A stretch of DNA of 64,000 nt, taken from assembly GCF_027887165.1 (NCBI RefSeq), contig NC_077227.1, forward strand, positions 438,889,612 to 438,953,611, written 5' to 3'. The notes beneath the pieces are model-generated. The model was not told the origin of the DNA. It saw nothing but the letters and a program-made list of their open reading frames with translations, and did not search any database. This DNA comes from Monodelphis domestica. Its lineage: Eukaryota > Chordata > Mammalia > Didelphimorphia > Didelphidae. Shown here piece by piece: positions 1 to 11,310 of the stretch. The translations under genes and the position numbers were made by a program. Within the stretch, counting starts at the first letter, position 1. Each line of letters starts with the position of its first letter.

Positions 1-14
1 TATATATATATATA

Positions 15-474
15 CATGACTAAAGCTAAAAAAGAAAAGAGGTTATGACTAAAAGAAATGGGAAAAGAAACAAATGGGGTAAATTTACATGTCACAAAGA
101 AGCTCATGGCTGGAGGGGGTAGAACATCAATACACTGGAAGGGTAAAGAGGTTGGAGATAGGAAATACTCAACTCTTACATACTTTGAAACTGACCCAAA
201 GAGGGAAGAACAATCCAATCCATTGGGGAAGAGAATAGATTTGCGCCCTATAGGGGAGTAGAAGGGTAAAAAACAGACTGGTGGGGAGGGAAGCAGTACA
301 AGGGAGGGAGAGGGTGGGTGGGAAATTTTAAAAAGACTACAGGGGAAAATAAGGGAGGGAATAAGAAGGGAGGGGGGTAGAAAGGGAAGTACAAGGGGGA
401 CTGATTTAAAGTAAATCACTGGACTAAAAGGTAGAGCTGAAGAAGAAAGGTTAGAATTAGGGAAGGATATCAAA
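15..474 (+). other. L1-A inter-ORF region, long and purine-rich
   Basis: This is the stretch upstream of the ORF2 start codon. It is strongly purine-rich, with repeated GGGAGGGA/AGAAGGGAGG runs at about 280-400. Unlike primate L1, where ORF1 and ORF2 are separated by only tens of bases, at least 460 bp lie here without a recognisable ORF1 end. A 67-codon reading frame at 58-261 looks accidental. In the nearly complete copy L1-E the corresponding space is only about 215 bp and the start of ORF2 is missing, so L1-E carries a deletion here. Confidence 0.7.
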
Positions 475-3400
475 ATGCCAGGGAGTCCACAAGTGACAGT
501 CATAACGTTGAACGTGAATGGGATGAACTCACCCATAAAACGTAGACGAATAGAAGAATGGATTAGAATCCAAAACCCTACCATATGTTGTCTCCAAGAA
601 ACACGCATGAGGCGGGTAGACACCCATAAGGTCAGAATTAAAGGATGGAGTAAGACCTTCTGGGCCTCAACTGACAGAAAGAAGGCAGGAGTTGCAATCA
701 TGATATCTGATAAAGCCAAAGCAAAAATAGACCTGATCGAAAGGGATAGGGGAGGTAATTATATTTTGTTAAAAGGGACTTTAGATAATGAGGAAATATC
801 ACTAATCAACATGTATGCAACAAATAATATAGCACCCAAATTTCTAATGGAGAAACTAGGAGAATTGAAGGAAGAAATAGACAGTAAAACCATATTAGTG
901 GGAAACTTGAACCAACCATTATCAAATTTAGATAAATCAAATAAAAAAATAAATAAGAAAGAGGTAAAAGAAGTGAATGAAATCTTAGAAAAATTAGAAT
1001 TAATAGAAATATGGAGAAAAATAAATAGGGACAAAAAGGAATACACCTTTTTCTCAGCACCACACGGCACATTCACAAAGATTGACCATACATTAGGTCA
1101 CAGAAACATGGCACACAAATGCAGAAAAGCAGAAATAATGAATGGAGCCTTTTCAGACCACAAGGCAATAAAAATAATGATCAGTAATGGTACATGGAAA
1201 ACCAAATCAAAAACTAATTGGAAACTAAACAATATGATACTCCAAAATCGTTTAGTTAGAGAAGAAATCATAGAAACAATTAATAATTTCATCGAGGAAA
1301 ATGACAATAGCAAGACATCCTTTCAAACCTTTTGGGATGCAGCCAAAGCAGTAATCAGAGGTAAATTCATATCCCTGAGTGCATATATTGACAAACTAGG
1401 GAGAGCAGAGATCAATCCATTGGAAATGCATATAAAAAAACTTGAAAGTGACCAAATTAAAAATCCCCAGCAGAAAACCAAACTAGAAATCCTAAAAATT
1501 AAGGGAGAAATTAATAAAATCAAAAGTGATAGAACTATTGATTTAATAAATAAGACAAGAAGCTGGTACTTTGAAAAAACAAACAAAATAGACAAAGTAC
1601 TGGTCAATCTAATTAAAAAAAGGAAGGAAGAAAAGCAAATTAACAGCATCAAAGATGAAAAGGGGGACATCACCTCTGATGAAGAAGAAATTAAGGCAAT
1701 CATTAAAAATTACTTTGCCCAATTATATGGCAATAAATACACCAATTTAAGTGATATGGATGAATATATACAAAAATACAAACTGCCTAGACTAACAGAA
1801 GAAGAAATGGAATTCTTAAATAATCCCATATCAGAAAATGAAATCCAACAGGCCATCAAAGAACTTCCTAAGAAAAAATCCCCAGGGCCTGATGGATTCA
1901 CCAGTGAATTCTATCAAACATTCAGAGAACAGTTAATCCCAATACTATACAAACTATTTGACATAATAAGCAAAGAGGGAGTTCTACCAAACTCCTTTTA
2001 TGACACAAACATGGTACTGATTCCAAAGCCAGGCAGGCCAAAAACAGAGAAAGAAAATTATAGACCAACCTCCCTAATGAATATAGATGCAAAAATCTTA
2101 AATAGGATACTAGCAAAAAGACTCCAGCAAGTGATCAGAAGGGTCATCCACCATGATCAAGTAGGATTCATACCAGGGATGCAGGGCTGGTTAAACATTA
2201 GGAAAACGATCCACATAATTGACCACATCAACAAGCAAACTAGCAAGAACCACATGATTATCTCAATAGATGCAGAAAAAGCCTTTGATAAAATACAACA
2301 CCCATTCCTATTGAAAACACTAGAAAGCATAGGAATAGAAGGGTAATTCCTAAAAATAATAAACAGTATATATCTAAAACCATCAGCTAACATCATCTGC
2401 AAAGTGGATAAACTAGATGCATTCCCAATAAGATCAGGAGTGAAACAAGGATGCCCATTATCACCTCTATGATTTGACATTGTACTAGAAATACTAGCAG
2501 TAGCAATTAGAGAAGAAAAAGAAATTGAAGGCATCAAAATAGGCAAGGAGGAGACCAAGTTATCACTCTTTGCAGATGACATGATGGTCTACTTAAAGAA
2601 TCCTAGAGATTCAACCAAAAAGCTAATTGAAATAATCAACAACTTTAGCAAAGTTGCAGGATACAAAATAAACCCACATAAGTCATCAGCATTTCTATAT
2701 ATCTCCAACACAGCTCAGCAGCAAAAACTAGAAAGAGAAATCCCATTCAAAATCACCTTAGACAAAATAAAATACCTAGGAATCTATCTCCCGAGACAAA
2801 CACAGGAACTATATGAACAGAACTACAAAACACTCGCCACACAACTAAAACTAGACTTGAGCAATTGGAAAAACATTAACTGCTCATGGATAGGACGAGC
2901 CAATATAATAAAAATGACCATCCTACCCAAACTCATCTATCTATTTAGTGGCATACCCATGGAACTCCCAAAAAATTTCTTTACTGATTTAGAAAAAAAA
3001 CATAACTAAGTTCATTTGGAATAACAAAAGATCAAGGATATCCAAGGAAATAATAAAAAAAAAAAACACAAATGAGGGGGACCTTGCAGTCCCAGACCTC
3101 AAACTATATTACAAAGCAGCAGTCATCAAAACAATTTGGTACTGGCTAAGAGACAGAAAGGAGGATCAGTGGAATAGACTGGGGGCAAGCGACCTCAGCA
3201 AGACAGTATATGATAAACCCATAGATCCCAGGTTTTGGGACAAAAATCCACTATTCGATAAAAACTGCTGGGAGAATTGGAAGACAGTGGGAGAGATTAG
3301 GAATTGATCAACACCTGACACCCTACACCAAGATAAATTCAAAATGGGTGAGTGACTTAAACATAAAGAAGGAAACCATAAGTAAATTGGGTAAACACAG

Positions 3401-4282
3401 AATAGTATACATGTCAGACCTTTGGGAGGGGAAAAACTTTAAAACCAAGCAAGACATAGAAAGAATCACAAAATGTAAAATAAATAATTTCGACTACATC
3501 AAATTAAAAAGCTTTTGTACAAACAAAACCAATGTAACTAAAATCAGAAGGGTAGCAACAAATTGGGAAAAAATCTTCATAAAAACCTCTGACAAAGGTT
3601 TAATTACTCAAATTTATAAAGAGCTAAATCAATGGTACAAAAATCAAGCCATTCCCCAATTGATAAATGGGCAAGGGACATGGATAGGCAGTTTTCAGAT
3701 AAAGAAATCAAAACTATTAATAAGTACATGAAGAAGTGTTCTAAATCTCTTATAATCAGAGAGATGCAAATCAAAACAACTCTGAGGTATCACCTCACAC
3801 CTAGCAGATTGGCTAACATGACAGCTATGGAAAGTAAAGGATGCTGGAGGGGATGTGCAAAGTAGGGACATTGATTAATTGCTGGTGGAGTAGTGAACTG
3901 ATCCAACCATTCTGGAGGGCAATTTGGAACTATGTACAAAGGGTGATAAAAGAATGTCTACCCTTTGATCCAGCCATAGCACTGCTGGGTCTGTACCCCC
4001 AAAGAGATAATGGACAAAAAGACTTGTACAAAAATATTCATAGCTGCGCTCTTTGTGGTGGCCAAAAATTGGAAAACGAGGTGATGCCCATCAATTGAGG
4101 AATGGCTGAACAAATTGTGGTATATGTTGGTGATGGAATATTATTGTGCAAAAAGGAATAATAAAGTGGAGGAATTCCATGGAGACTGGAACGACCTCCA
4201 AGAAGTGATGCAGAGCAAGAGGAACAGAACCAGGAGAACATTGTACACAGAGACAAACACACTGTGGTATAATCGAAAGTAA
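475..4282 (+). pseudogene. L1-A ORF2 (endonuclease-reverse transcriptase), broken
   Basis: Starts at ATG 475 ([16 protein letters not shown]). The first open stretch, to 2346, holds the APE-like endonuclease (residues about 1-235: [19 protein letters not shown] motifs) and the start of the reverse transcriptase ([30 protein letters not shown]). The endonuclease Asp of the usual VGDLN motif reads Asn (VGNLN). In-frame stops occur at 2344 (TAA) and 2470 (TGA). The frame reopens at 2581 just after the FADD active site (about 2569-2580). An extra A near 2995-3000 shifts the frame, and the C-terminal part is spread over three frames (3348-3731, 3632-3865, 3841-4098). The stop at 2470 is shared with L1-E. 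Family ORF2 is about 1,270 residues. Confidence 0.93.
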
Positions 4283-4654
4283 TGGACTTCTCCATTAGTG
4301 GTGGTGTAATGTCCCTGAACAATCTGCAGGGATCTAGGAGAAAAAACACTATCCATAAGCAGAGGACAAACTGTGGGAGTAGAAACATCGAGGAATAGCA
4401 ACTGCCTGACTACAATGGCTGAGGGGACATGACAGAGGAGAGACTCTAAACAAACACTCTAATGCAAATATTAACAACATGGCAATGGGTTCGAATCATG
4501 AACACATGTGATACCCAGTGGAATCATGCATCGGCTACAGGGGGGGGTGTAGGGGGAAGAAAAGAAAATGATCTTTGTCTTTAATGAATAATGCATGGAA
4601 ATGATCAAATAAAATAATATAAAATTTAAAAAAAAAGAAAAAAGATGTACTGTA

Positions 4655-5040
4655 AGAAATGATGGGGTGGTTTAAAAAACATGGAAAGATATATATGAAC
4701 TGATACAAAATGAAGTATGGATGGGAGATCATTGTGCACAGTAAGCATATTGATATGATGATCAACTCTGAGAGACTTGGGTCCTGGGAACTACACAATG
4801 ATCCAAGACAATTTTAAAAGACTCACATTAAAAAAAATATATATATATACATATATATATATATTGTTATGGCTAATATGGAAACATGTTTTTTCATGAT
4901 TTCACATATATAATTGATATTATTTTTGCATGTCTTCTTAGTGGGTAGGGAAGGGTTAGGAGAGAGGACCTCAAAATTTAAAAATAATATTTAAAATGAA
5001 TAAATGTTAAATTTCTTAAATAAAAACATGCTTAATAAAA
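4655..5040 (+). mobile_element. 3' end of an older LINE-1 subfamily
   Basis: The stretch from about 4655 resembles the last ORF2 codons and 3' UTR of a different, more diverged marsupial L1 (GAACTGATACAAAATGAAGT, TGATCAACTCTGAGAGACTT, CAATGATCCAAGACAATTTT) and ends in an A-rich tail at about 5020-5042. It is interrupted by an alternating TA tract at 4836-4863. It lies directly downstream of L1-A, so L1-A may have inserted into it. Assignment rests on remembered family resemblance and on similarity to the minus-strand piece near 41.2-41.5 kb. Confidence 0.55.
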
Positions 5041-5042
5041 AA

Positions 5043-5363
5043 AAATTCAGTGAGAAGTAGAAAACCTGGTGAGGCTAGTTAGGCAAAGCAGAGGCTTTGC
5101 TCAAAGAAAGGGAAGTAGAGGGGGCTTGTGATCTCTCCCAAATCAAACAAAAACTCAGCCTTAGCCTCAGGCAAAAGGCTTTGTTTTTCTGTATCCTTTT
5201 GTCCTAATGGACTTGATTGGATTTAAAGACTCTTAAAAAAGGGGTACATTACACCCAAATCTTTTGTTTTCACTCCCTGACTTTAACCCCTAGCCAGTAG
5301 CGATATCTACTAACTAAAATCAAAATTGTAAATAATTTTTACATATATACATATATATTTAAA
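5043..5363. other. Unassigned 320 bp upstream of ERV-1 gag
   Basis: No gene or clear repeat recognised. The position suggests leader or flanking DNA of ERV-1. The string TAATTTTTACA at about 5334 resembles the 3' ends of the LTRs elsewhere in the window, but no matching LTR body or polyadenylation signal precedes it, so I do not call an LTR. Confidence 0.3.
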
Positions 5364-6950
5364 ATGAATACTACATTCTATGAAATTTGTATGACATTTG
5401 AAAAATTAGGGACATTAAAGATTTCAGAATATCTCCCATTTCTTATGTTCTTAGGTAATTTCATTTTTATACTCCTAAATACTGTGACAAGAAATACTAC
5501 CTTGAAAAAATTCAAAGATAAAATGCAGGGAAACATGCAAAACCAATTGGATAATTTAAAATGCTTCTCACTGGATCAATTGGCAAATACTGATCCCACC
5601 AAAAACATATCTGACCCATACAAACCTGCTTCTAACCTCTAAATGAGGAAATTCCTTCCCCCCAAAATGGAGATGGAAAGCTCCTCTCCTATAACTCAGC
5701 TGCCAGACTGCTTCTCTCCTTGTCTACACATCTTAGCTGAACTTACTTCCCAAGACCCTTCTCCTGAAACCCCAACTTCTGCAATCCCAGTTTCTCCTGT
5801 TCCTTCTCCTACCCAAAAACCAATTCCAGCCCCAGGGAAATCTCGTCCTTCTAAAGAAACTCTTTCTAGTCACAACTGACTCACATGTACCAAATTCAAC
5901 TAGAGACATTTTTCTTCTAAGAGAAGTACCTGAAATAGGACACAATGGGGATGTGGTGACTCTAAGGCACAATATACCATTTACTCCCCAAGAAATAAAT
6001 GAATTCACATGAAATGTTCCCACATATGAACAAGATCCCTTTCTGGTAATGAAAAAGATAACATACATATTTTTTTCAACATAATCTGTCTTACAAAGAC
6101 ATTGAAAACTTGCTCCGGGCTTTTTTAACTAAATGTGAGAAAAATAAAATAATTTCTCATGTTAATAAAGCCCAGGGGCACAATGCAGCACACTGGCCAT
6201 CTTAGGATCCCAAATGGGACTATAACAATTTTGAGGATTATTTACAACTATAACATTGTAAGGAGGCCATCTTAACTGCCATGAGAGAATGTGCTGACAG
6301 CACGGATAAGTGGACAGAATTTGAAAGAATTAAGCAAAATGAGGAAGAGACACCCTCCAGATTCATGAACAGAATAATTGAGTTTGGGGATAGATACCTA
6401 GATTTTGACCTTTCTAAAGAAAATTGCATAAGACTAATTAGAAGGCACTTTGTCAATAAGTCTTGCAAAGTGATTAAGAATTATTTTAGAACTCATTGCC
6501 CTAGGTGACTTCAAATGGATCTTGAAGAATTATGAAAAACCACCCTATATGTTTCAAATGGAAACAAAGTAAAGGAGGAAGAGACTAAGGATTTCATGGA
6601 GAAAATTGAGAAACGATTGACATATTTAACAAATAAGATTGATAAACAGGATAAAGGGCATTATATTCAACCAATGGCACTTGCCCTTCTCCAAGAATCT
6701 AACTATTGATCCATTACCTGCCAATTCTGTGAGAAGAAGGGCCACAGAATGATAGAGTGTAGAACTTTATTCAAGGTAATAAGAAAGAATATGCAGTTTA
6801 ATAACAACTACAGAAATAATAATTACAGAAATAACTATAATAATGATAATTGAAACCACAACTTTAGGAATGATAACTATAGGAATAGATATTGGGAAAA
6901 CTATAACTCAAACCAAATGACTCCACAACAATATAACTTAAGTTGTGCTT
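5364..6950 (+). pseudogene. ERV-1 gag fossil
   Basis: Remnant of the structural polyprotein gene. In order: a hydrophobic unrecognised N-terminal stretch (5364-5642), a proline/serine-rich linker (about 5640-5880) like the region between matrix and capsid, a capsid part (about 5900-6540) with gammaretrovirus-like WDY and the downstream helix-rich segment, one zinc knuckle of CX2CX4HX4C form at 6719-6760, and an asparagine/tyrosine/arginine-rich tail (about 6790-6930). It is broken at many places. The paralogous stretch in ERV-2 is at 10246-11310. Confidence 0.75.
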
Positions 6951-7039
6951 GTCCAAAAAATATTTGGTGTGCTACTGCCCCTCAGGGGGTGCCACTCAGG
7001 GTGGTGCCCAAGGAACTTCCCAAATACTATGAAGGTGAT

Positions 7040-8793
7040 ACCTCTTAGATCCTATTGTTTTTTGTATATGTTGATCCTTTTCAGTTTTCTCTCCCCTCCA
7101 AATATTAGCAAGAAGAAGGAAGATAAAAAAGAAATGAATTTTGAATACAGAACCCCTGTGATTATGAAATATACAAATTTTTACCATTTTTGTTTTTCTT
7201 CCCTATTGATGGATCTGTACTATTTTGTTGCATTTTATTTGTGCCATACAGTATTTGATTTTTTTCTCTCATTTGTTGCATTTGGAGCACATGTCAACTT
7301 ATATTGAGACTGATTGACTGTATCCTATCAGATGCATTGGAGATAATAATCCAGAGACAAGTAGATACTGTTTTTGGGGAACACATTGAAATCCTGAATT
7401 TTTTCCCTTATTTTTATCATTGCTTTTCTTTTCTTTTGATTAGAATATTTGATTTTTCCTTTTTTTAAATTTCTTGTACTTAAGGTACATACAACCATTT
7501 TTTAAATTCAGCAGTAATATGTTATATACATATGTGTATATATATATATATATACTTGCGATAATATTAATGCATACCCAAAAGCTTTAAACTATGGAAA
7601 CCTGCTATTTATTGAAAAGTGTTATGGTACTGTGATTAATGTTTGTGTCTGATTCTAGGAAATGGGATCAAAAAGGAGCACAGATATAACCTGAATAGTG
7701 CAAAAAAGAGCACACAGGGAAAAAAAAGAAACCAATCCAGGTAGGATTGATGCACTTCTAAGCCATTACAAAAGGTCTTGAACTTAGTGTGAGACTCAAG
7801 GTTGTGGAGCTTGACATATGTTAAGTCGTAGGACTTCCTTATATCCATACTCTTTTTGAAATACTCACAGACAGGCACCAAAGTTTGGCTATCATCCTGG
7901 CTTCCATATCCCTGAGAATGACAAAAAATCATACCAGGGAATAACACTTCCCTGTCAAAATAAAGATCTAGTATTTTTTCTCTTATAGTATGGCAACTTC
8001 TTGTAGACTTGGCTGCAAATGGGTAAGTGAAATGTTACTGCATTTTGTCCTTCAGACTTGTAGTATAGAAATTACTTTAAATTGGATCCTAATACAAGTG
8101 CCTATTAGAAATGTATTGGACCCTAATACAAGGGCCTGTTAGAAATTTATTAAACCCAAATAAGGGCCTATTATAAATTTATTCTTGATTACTCAACATT
8201 ATATATATATTATTCTTTCTCCCAAAAGTTTCACTTTCTTCCATTTTTTCTTTATTTTTTTCTCTTCTTTTGATAATTGATTCATACACCCCCATAACTT
8301 AACAATGCATCTGAGCTAAATTGGAGGTTTCTTAACACCCACTTCAGGATGAGGGGATTGTATTTTAATAAAATCCAAGATTTAATTTTTTTTTTTGTTT
8401 GAGAAAGATTTTCAAAGAAAGAAGCTTGCTAACTCCTAAGTCCAGAGGATGAACTGTTGCAGAAAGATTAGAGAAAACCTACACTACATCAAGAAGATCC
8501 AGAATGACCTTTGGGTGTGGTTGATTGAACTGAAGTTTGATTGAACATTTATTTGAATGTATACTCATGCCAAAAGGGGACTGCCCCCTAATTGATTTTT
8601 GTCAATATGCCCAGCAAACATTGGTTTTGCTGTCTTTCTCTCTTCTATTCCCCTCTTATATCTAACTATTGTAGTTTCCTCTTAGAATGTGAAATTTTGT
8701 ATGCACCTGAAGTTAGAAGAAATTAGAGGTATAGGATGGCTATGTTTAGTGACCAACTGGGGAGACTAGTCCCACAATCATCATCGGGAGGAT
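7040..8793 (+). other. ERV-1 3' non-coding region up to the LTR
   Basis: AT-rich stretch without a recognisable envelope gene. It aligns by eye with ERV-2 (21720-22156 plus 28052-29247) and, more distantly, with ERV-3 (about 32690-33892). Shared landmarks are a TA-repeat followed by the ACTTGC-ATAAT string, the splice-acceptor-like CTGATTCTAGGAAA, the AACTGTTGCA segment and the purine-rich tract before the LTR. Three copies with three different right-hand contexts show that this is a real internal module and not host DNA. Confidence 0.6.
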
Positions 8794-9000
8794 TGTGAAT
8801 TTTAGATTTACTCCACCCTATTTAGTCTAGCAATCAGAATGTATACATCCCTACTTAAGAATTATATATTGAGAAGGATGGCCTATGGAAGACATGTGCT
8901 AGTAAATAACAAATCAGAAACAACTGAAAGACCCTCTGGGCTGTCTGAAGTCAAGCTTAAGCTACCATTGGTACATGTGAGATGCAGGAAGTGATGTAAA
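8794..9000 (+). mobile_element. Partial LTR (family C) of ERV-1
   Basis: Begins TGTGAAT just after a GGGAGGAT purine tract and shows the family C marker CTCCACCCTA followed by a TTTAGTCT-like string, as in the 3' LTR of ERV-2. Only the first 200 bp or so are left. The sequence changes character at about 9000, before L1-B. Confidence 0.6.
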
Positions 9001-9019
9001 AAAAAAGTCTATATATTTG

Positions 9020-10245
9020 TGTCAAAATGCAAAAAAAGTTGGCCTTGCAGTCCCAGATCTCAAACTATACTATAAATCAGTGATTATCAAAACAATATGG
9101 TACTGGCTAAGAGACAGAAAGGAAGATCAGTGGAATAGACTTGGGGTAAATGACCTCAGCCAGATAGTAGTCTATAGTAGCCCAAAGATCCCAGCTTTTG
9201 GGACCAAAATCCACTATTTGATAAAAACTGCTGGGAAAATTGGAAGATAGTATGGGAAAGATTAGGTTTGGATCAATACCTCACACCCTATACCAAGATA
9301 AACTAAGAATGAGTGAATGGCTTGAATATAAAGAAGGAAAATACTAGCAAATTAGGTGAACACAGAATAGTATACATGTCAGACCTTTGGGACGGGAAAG
9401 ATTTTAAAACCAAGCAAGAGTTAGGAAAAAAACACAAAATGTAAAATCAATAATTTTGATTACATCAAATTAAAAAGTTTTTTTGTACAAACAAAACTAA
9501 TGCAACCAAAATTAGAAGAGAAGCAACAAACTGGGGGAAAATCTTCATAACAAAAATCTCTGACAAAGGTTTAATTACTCAAATTTATAAAGAGCTAAAC
9601 CAATTGTACAAAAAATCAAGCCATTCCCCAATTGATGAATGGGAAAGGAACATGAATAGGAATTTTCAGTCAAAGAAATCAAAACTATTAATAAGCACAT
9701 GAAAAAGTGTTTTAAATCTCTTCTAATCAGAGAGATGCAAATCAAAACACCTCTGAGATATCACTTCACACCTAGCAGATTGGCTAACATGACAGCAAAG
9801 GAAAATAATGAATGCTGGAGGGGATGTGGCAATTATGTGACATTAATGTATTGCTGGTGGAGTTGTGAATTGATCCAACCATTCTGGAGGGCAATTTGGA
9901 ACTATGCCCAAAGGGCGATAAAAGACTGTCTGCCCTTTGATCCAGCCATAGCACTGCTGGGTTTGTACCCCAAAGAGATAATAAGGAAAAATACATGTAC
10001 AAGAATATACATAGCTGCGCTCTTTGTGGTGGCAAAAAATTGGAAAATGAGGGGATGCCCTTCAATTGGGGAATGGCTGAACAAATTGTGGTATATATTG
10101 GTGATGGAATACTATTGTGCTCAAAGGAATAAAAGTGGAGAAAGTCCATGTGAACTGGAACAACCTCCAGGAACTGATGCAGAGTGAGAGGAGCAGAACC
10201 AGGAGAACATTGTACACAGTGACTGATACACTGTGGTAAAATCGA
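9020..10245 (+). mobile_element. LINE-1 fragment L1-B (ORF2 C-terminal part)
   Basis: Covers the L1 ORF2 region from the GGCCTTGCAGTCCCAGATCT segment to the last ORF2 codons. The longest open piece, 9699-10187, holds the C-terminal cysteine motif region with its usual His replaced by Tyr (ECWRGCGNYVTLMYCWWSC), then the conserved LIQPFWRAIWNYAQRAI. There are several frame breaks upstream. Neither end looks like a normal insertion: there is no 3' UTR or A-tail, and at about 10245 the L1 passes straight into ERV gag sequence. A deletion or recombination joined it to ERV-2. Confidence 0.85.
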
Positions 10246-11310
10246 ATAATTGAGTTTGGAGGTAGATACCTGGATTTTGACCTATCTAAAGAAAATTGCA
10301 TTAGATAAGTTAGAAGGCACTTTGTCAATAAATCTTGCAAAGTGATTAGGGATTGTTTTAGAACACATTGTGCAAGATGGCCTGAGATGGACCTTGAAGA
10401 ATTGTGGACTGGAACAACCTCCAGGAAGTGATGCAGAGCGAAAGGAGCAGAACCAGGAGAACATTGTACACAGAGACAAACACACTGTGGTATAATCGAA
10501 TGTAATGGACTTCTCCATTAGGGGCGGTATAATGTCCCTGAACAATTTGCAGGGATCTAGGAGAAAAAACACTATTCATAAGCAGAGGATAAACTGTGGG
10601 AGTAGAAACATCGAGGAAAAGCAACTGCCTGACTACAGCGGTTGAGGGGACATGACAGAGGAGAGACTCTAAACAAACACTCTAATGCAAATATTAACAA
10701 CATGGCAATGGGTTCGAATCAAGAACACATGTGATACCCAGTGGAATCACGCGTCAGCTATGGGGGTTGGGGGGGGAGGAAAAGAAAATGATCTTTGTCT
10801 TTAACGAATAATGCTTGAAAATGATCAAATAAAATATTATAAAATTAAAAAAAAGAAAGAAAGAAATCAGCAGGCAGTATAAATTAAGACTTAAAAAAAA
10901 GAATTGTGGGAAACAGCTCTATATGTTTCAAAGGGAAACAAAGAATAGGAAGAAGAAAACAATGATGGCATGGAGGAAATAAAGAAAGAATTGAGATGTT
11001 TAAAAGATAAGATAGCTAAAAAGGAAAGTAGCCATTATACTCAACCAATGACACTTGCCCCTCTCCAGGAATTTAATTATTGATCCATTACCTACGAATT
11101 CTGTTAGAAGGGCCACAGAATGATAGAGTGTAGAACTTTATTCAAGGTTATCAGAAGGAATATGCAGTTTAATAACAACTACAGAAGTGATAATTATAGA
11201 AATAACTACAATAATGATAATGGAAACCACAACTTTAGGAATGATAACTAAAGGAATAGATATTGGGAAAATGATAACTTAAACCAAATGACTCCACAAC
11301 AATATAACTT
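10246..11310 (+). pseudogene. ERV-2 gag fossil (partial, interrupted by L1-C)
   Basis: Starts within the capsid region, in text equivalent to about 6375 of ERV-1, runs to the L1-C insertion at 10408 and resumes at about 10910. It then shows the coiled, charged stretch, the zinc-knuckle region (about 11090-11125) and the Asn/Tyr/Arg-rich tail (about 11165-11300). Broken at several points. Similarity to ERV-1 gag is high over the shared part. Confidence 0.75.
10408..10898 (+). mobile_element. 5'-truncated LINE-1 insertion L1-C with target-site duplication
   Basis: Only the last ORF2 codons and the 3' UTR are present, starting at ACTGGAACAACCTCC. The flanking duplication AAGAATTGTGG is seen at 10397-10407 and 10899-10909, and the ERV gag text continues on either side. 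After the L1 A-rich tail (about 10843-10866) come about 26 bases not found in the other L1 copies (TCAGCAGGCAGTATAAATTA and a few more), then a second A-run before the right duplication. That arrangement is typical of a 3' transduction. Confidence 0.9.

Larger units (their letters stand above)
1..4640 (+). mobile_element. LINE-1 element L1-A, missing its 5' part at the window edge
   Basis: A non-LTR retrotransposon of the L1 clade. Visible are the inter-ORF region (15-474, after a short TA run at 1-14), a decayed ORF2 (475-4282) and a 3' UTR with AATAAA-type signals followed by an A-rich tail near 4610-4640. ORF1 and the 5' UTR would lie left of the window. Its 3' UTR (cysteine-rich end, then the CTTCTCCATTAG stretch and the purine-rich tail) is shared with L1-B, L1-C, L1-D and L1-E. 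The right junction abuts an older L1 fragment. A target-site duplication cannot be tested because the left end is not in view. ORF2 has in-frame stops and several frameshifts, so the copy is dead. Confidence 0.95.
5364..9000 (+). mobile_element. ERV-1: shortened class I (gamma-like) endogenous retrovirus fossil
   Basis: A broken retroviral fossil. The gag part occupies about 5364-6950, followed directly by the 3' non-coding part (about 7040-8793) and the beginning of an LTR (8794 to about 9000). Pol is absent and no envelope gene is recognised. The same gag, gag-protease linker and 3' region recur in ERV-2 at similar order, so both belong to one family. Many breaks are present. Class I assignment rests on the gag capsid arrangement, the single CCHC knuckle and the gamma-type pol of its sister ERV-2. 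The LTR is cut off where L1-B begins. Confidence 0.8.

Noticed and set aside
759-2582. Minus-strand frames across L1 ORF2
   Set aside because: Antisense shadows of the A-rich L1 coding strand, seen in every L1 copy here.
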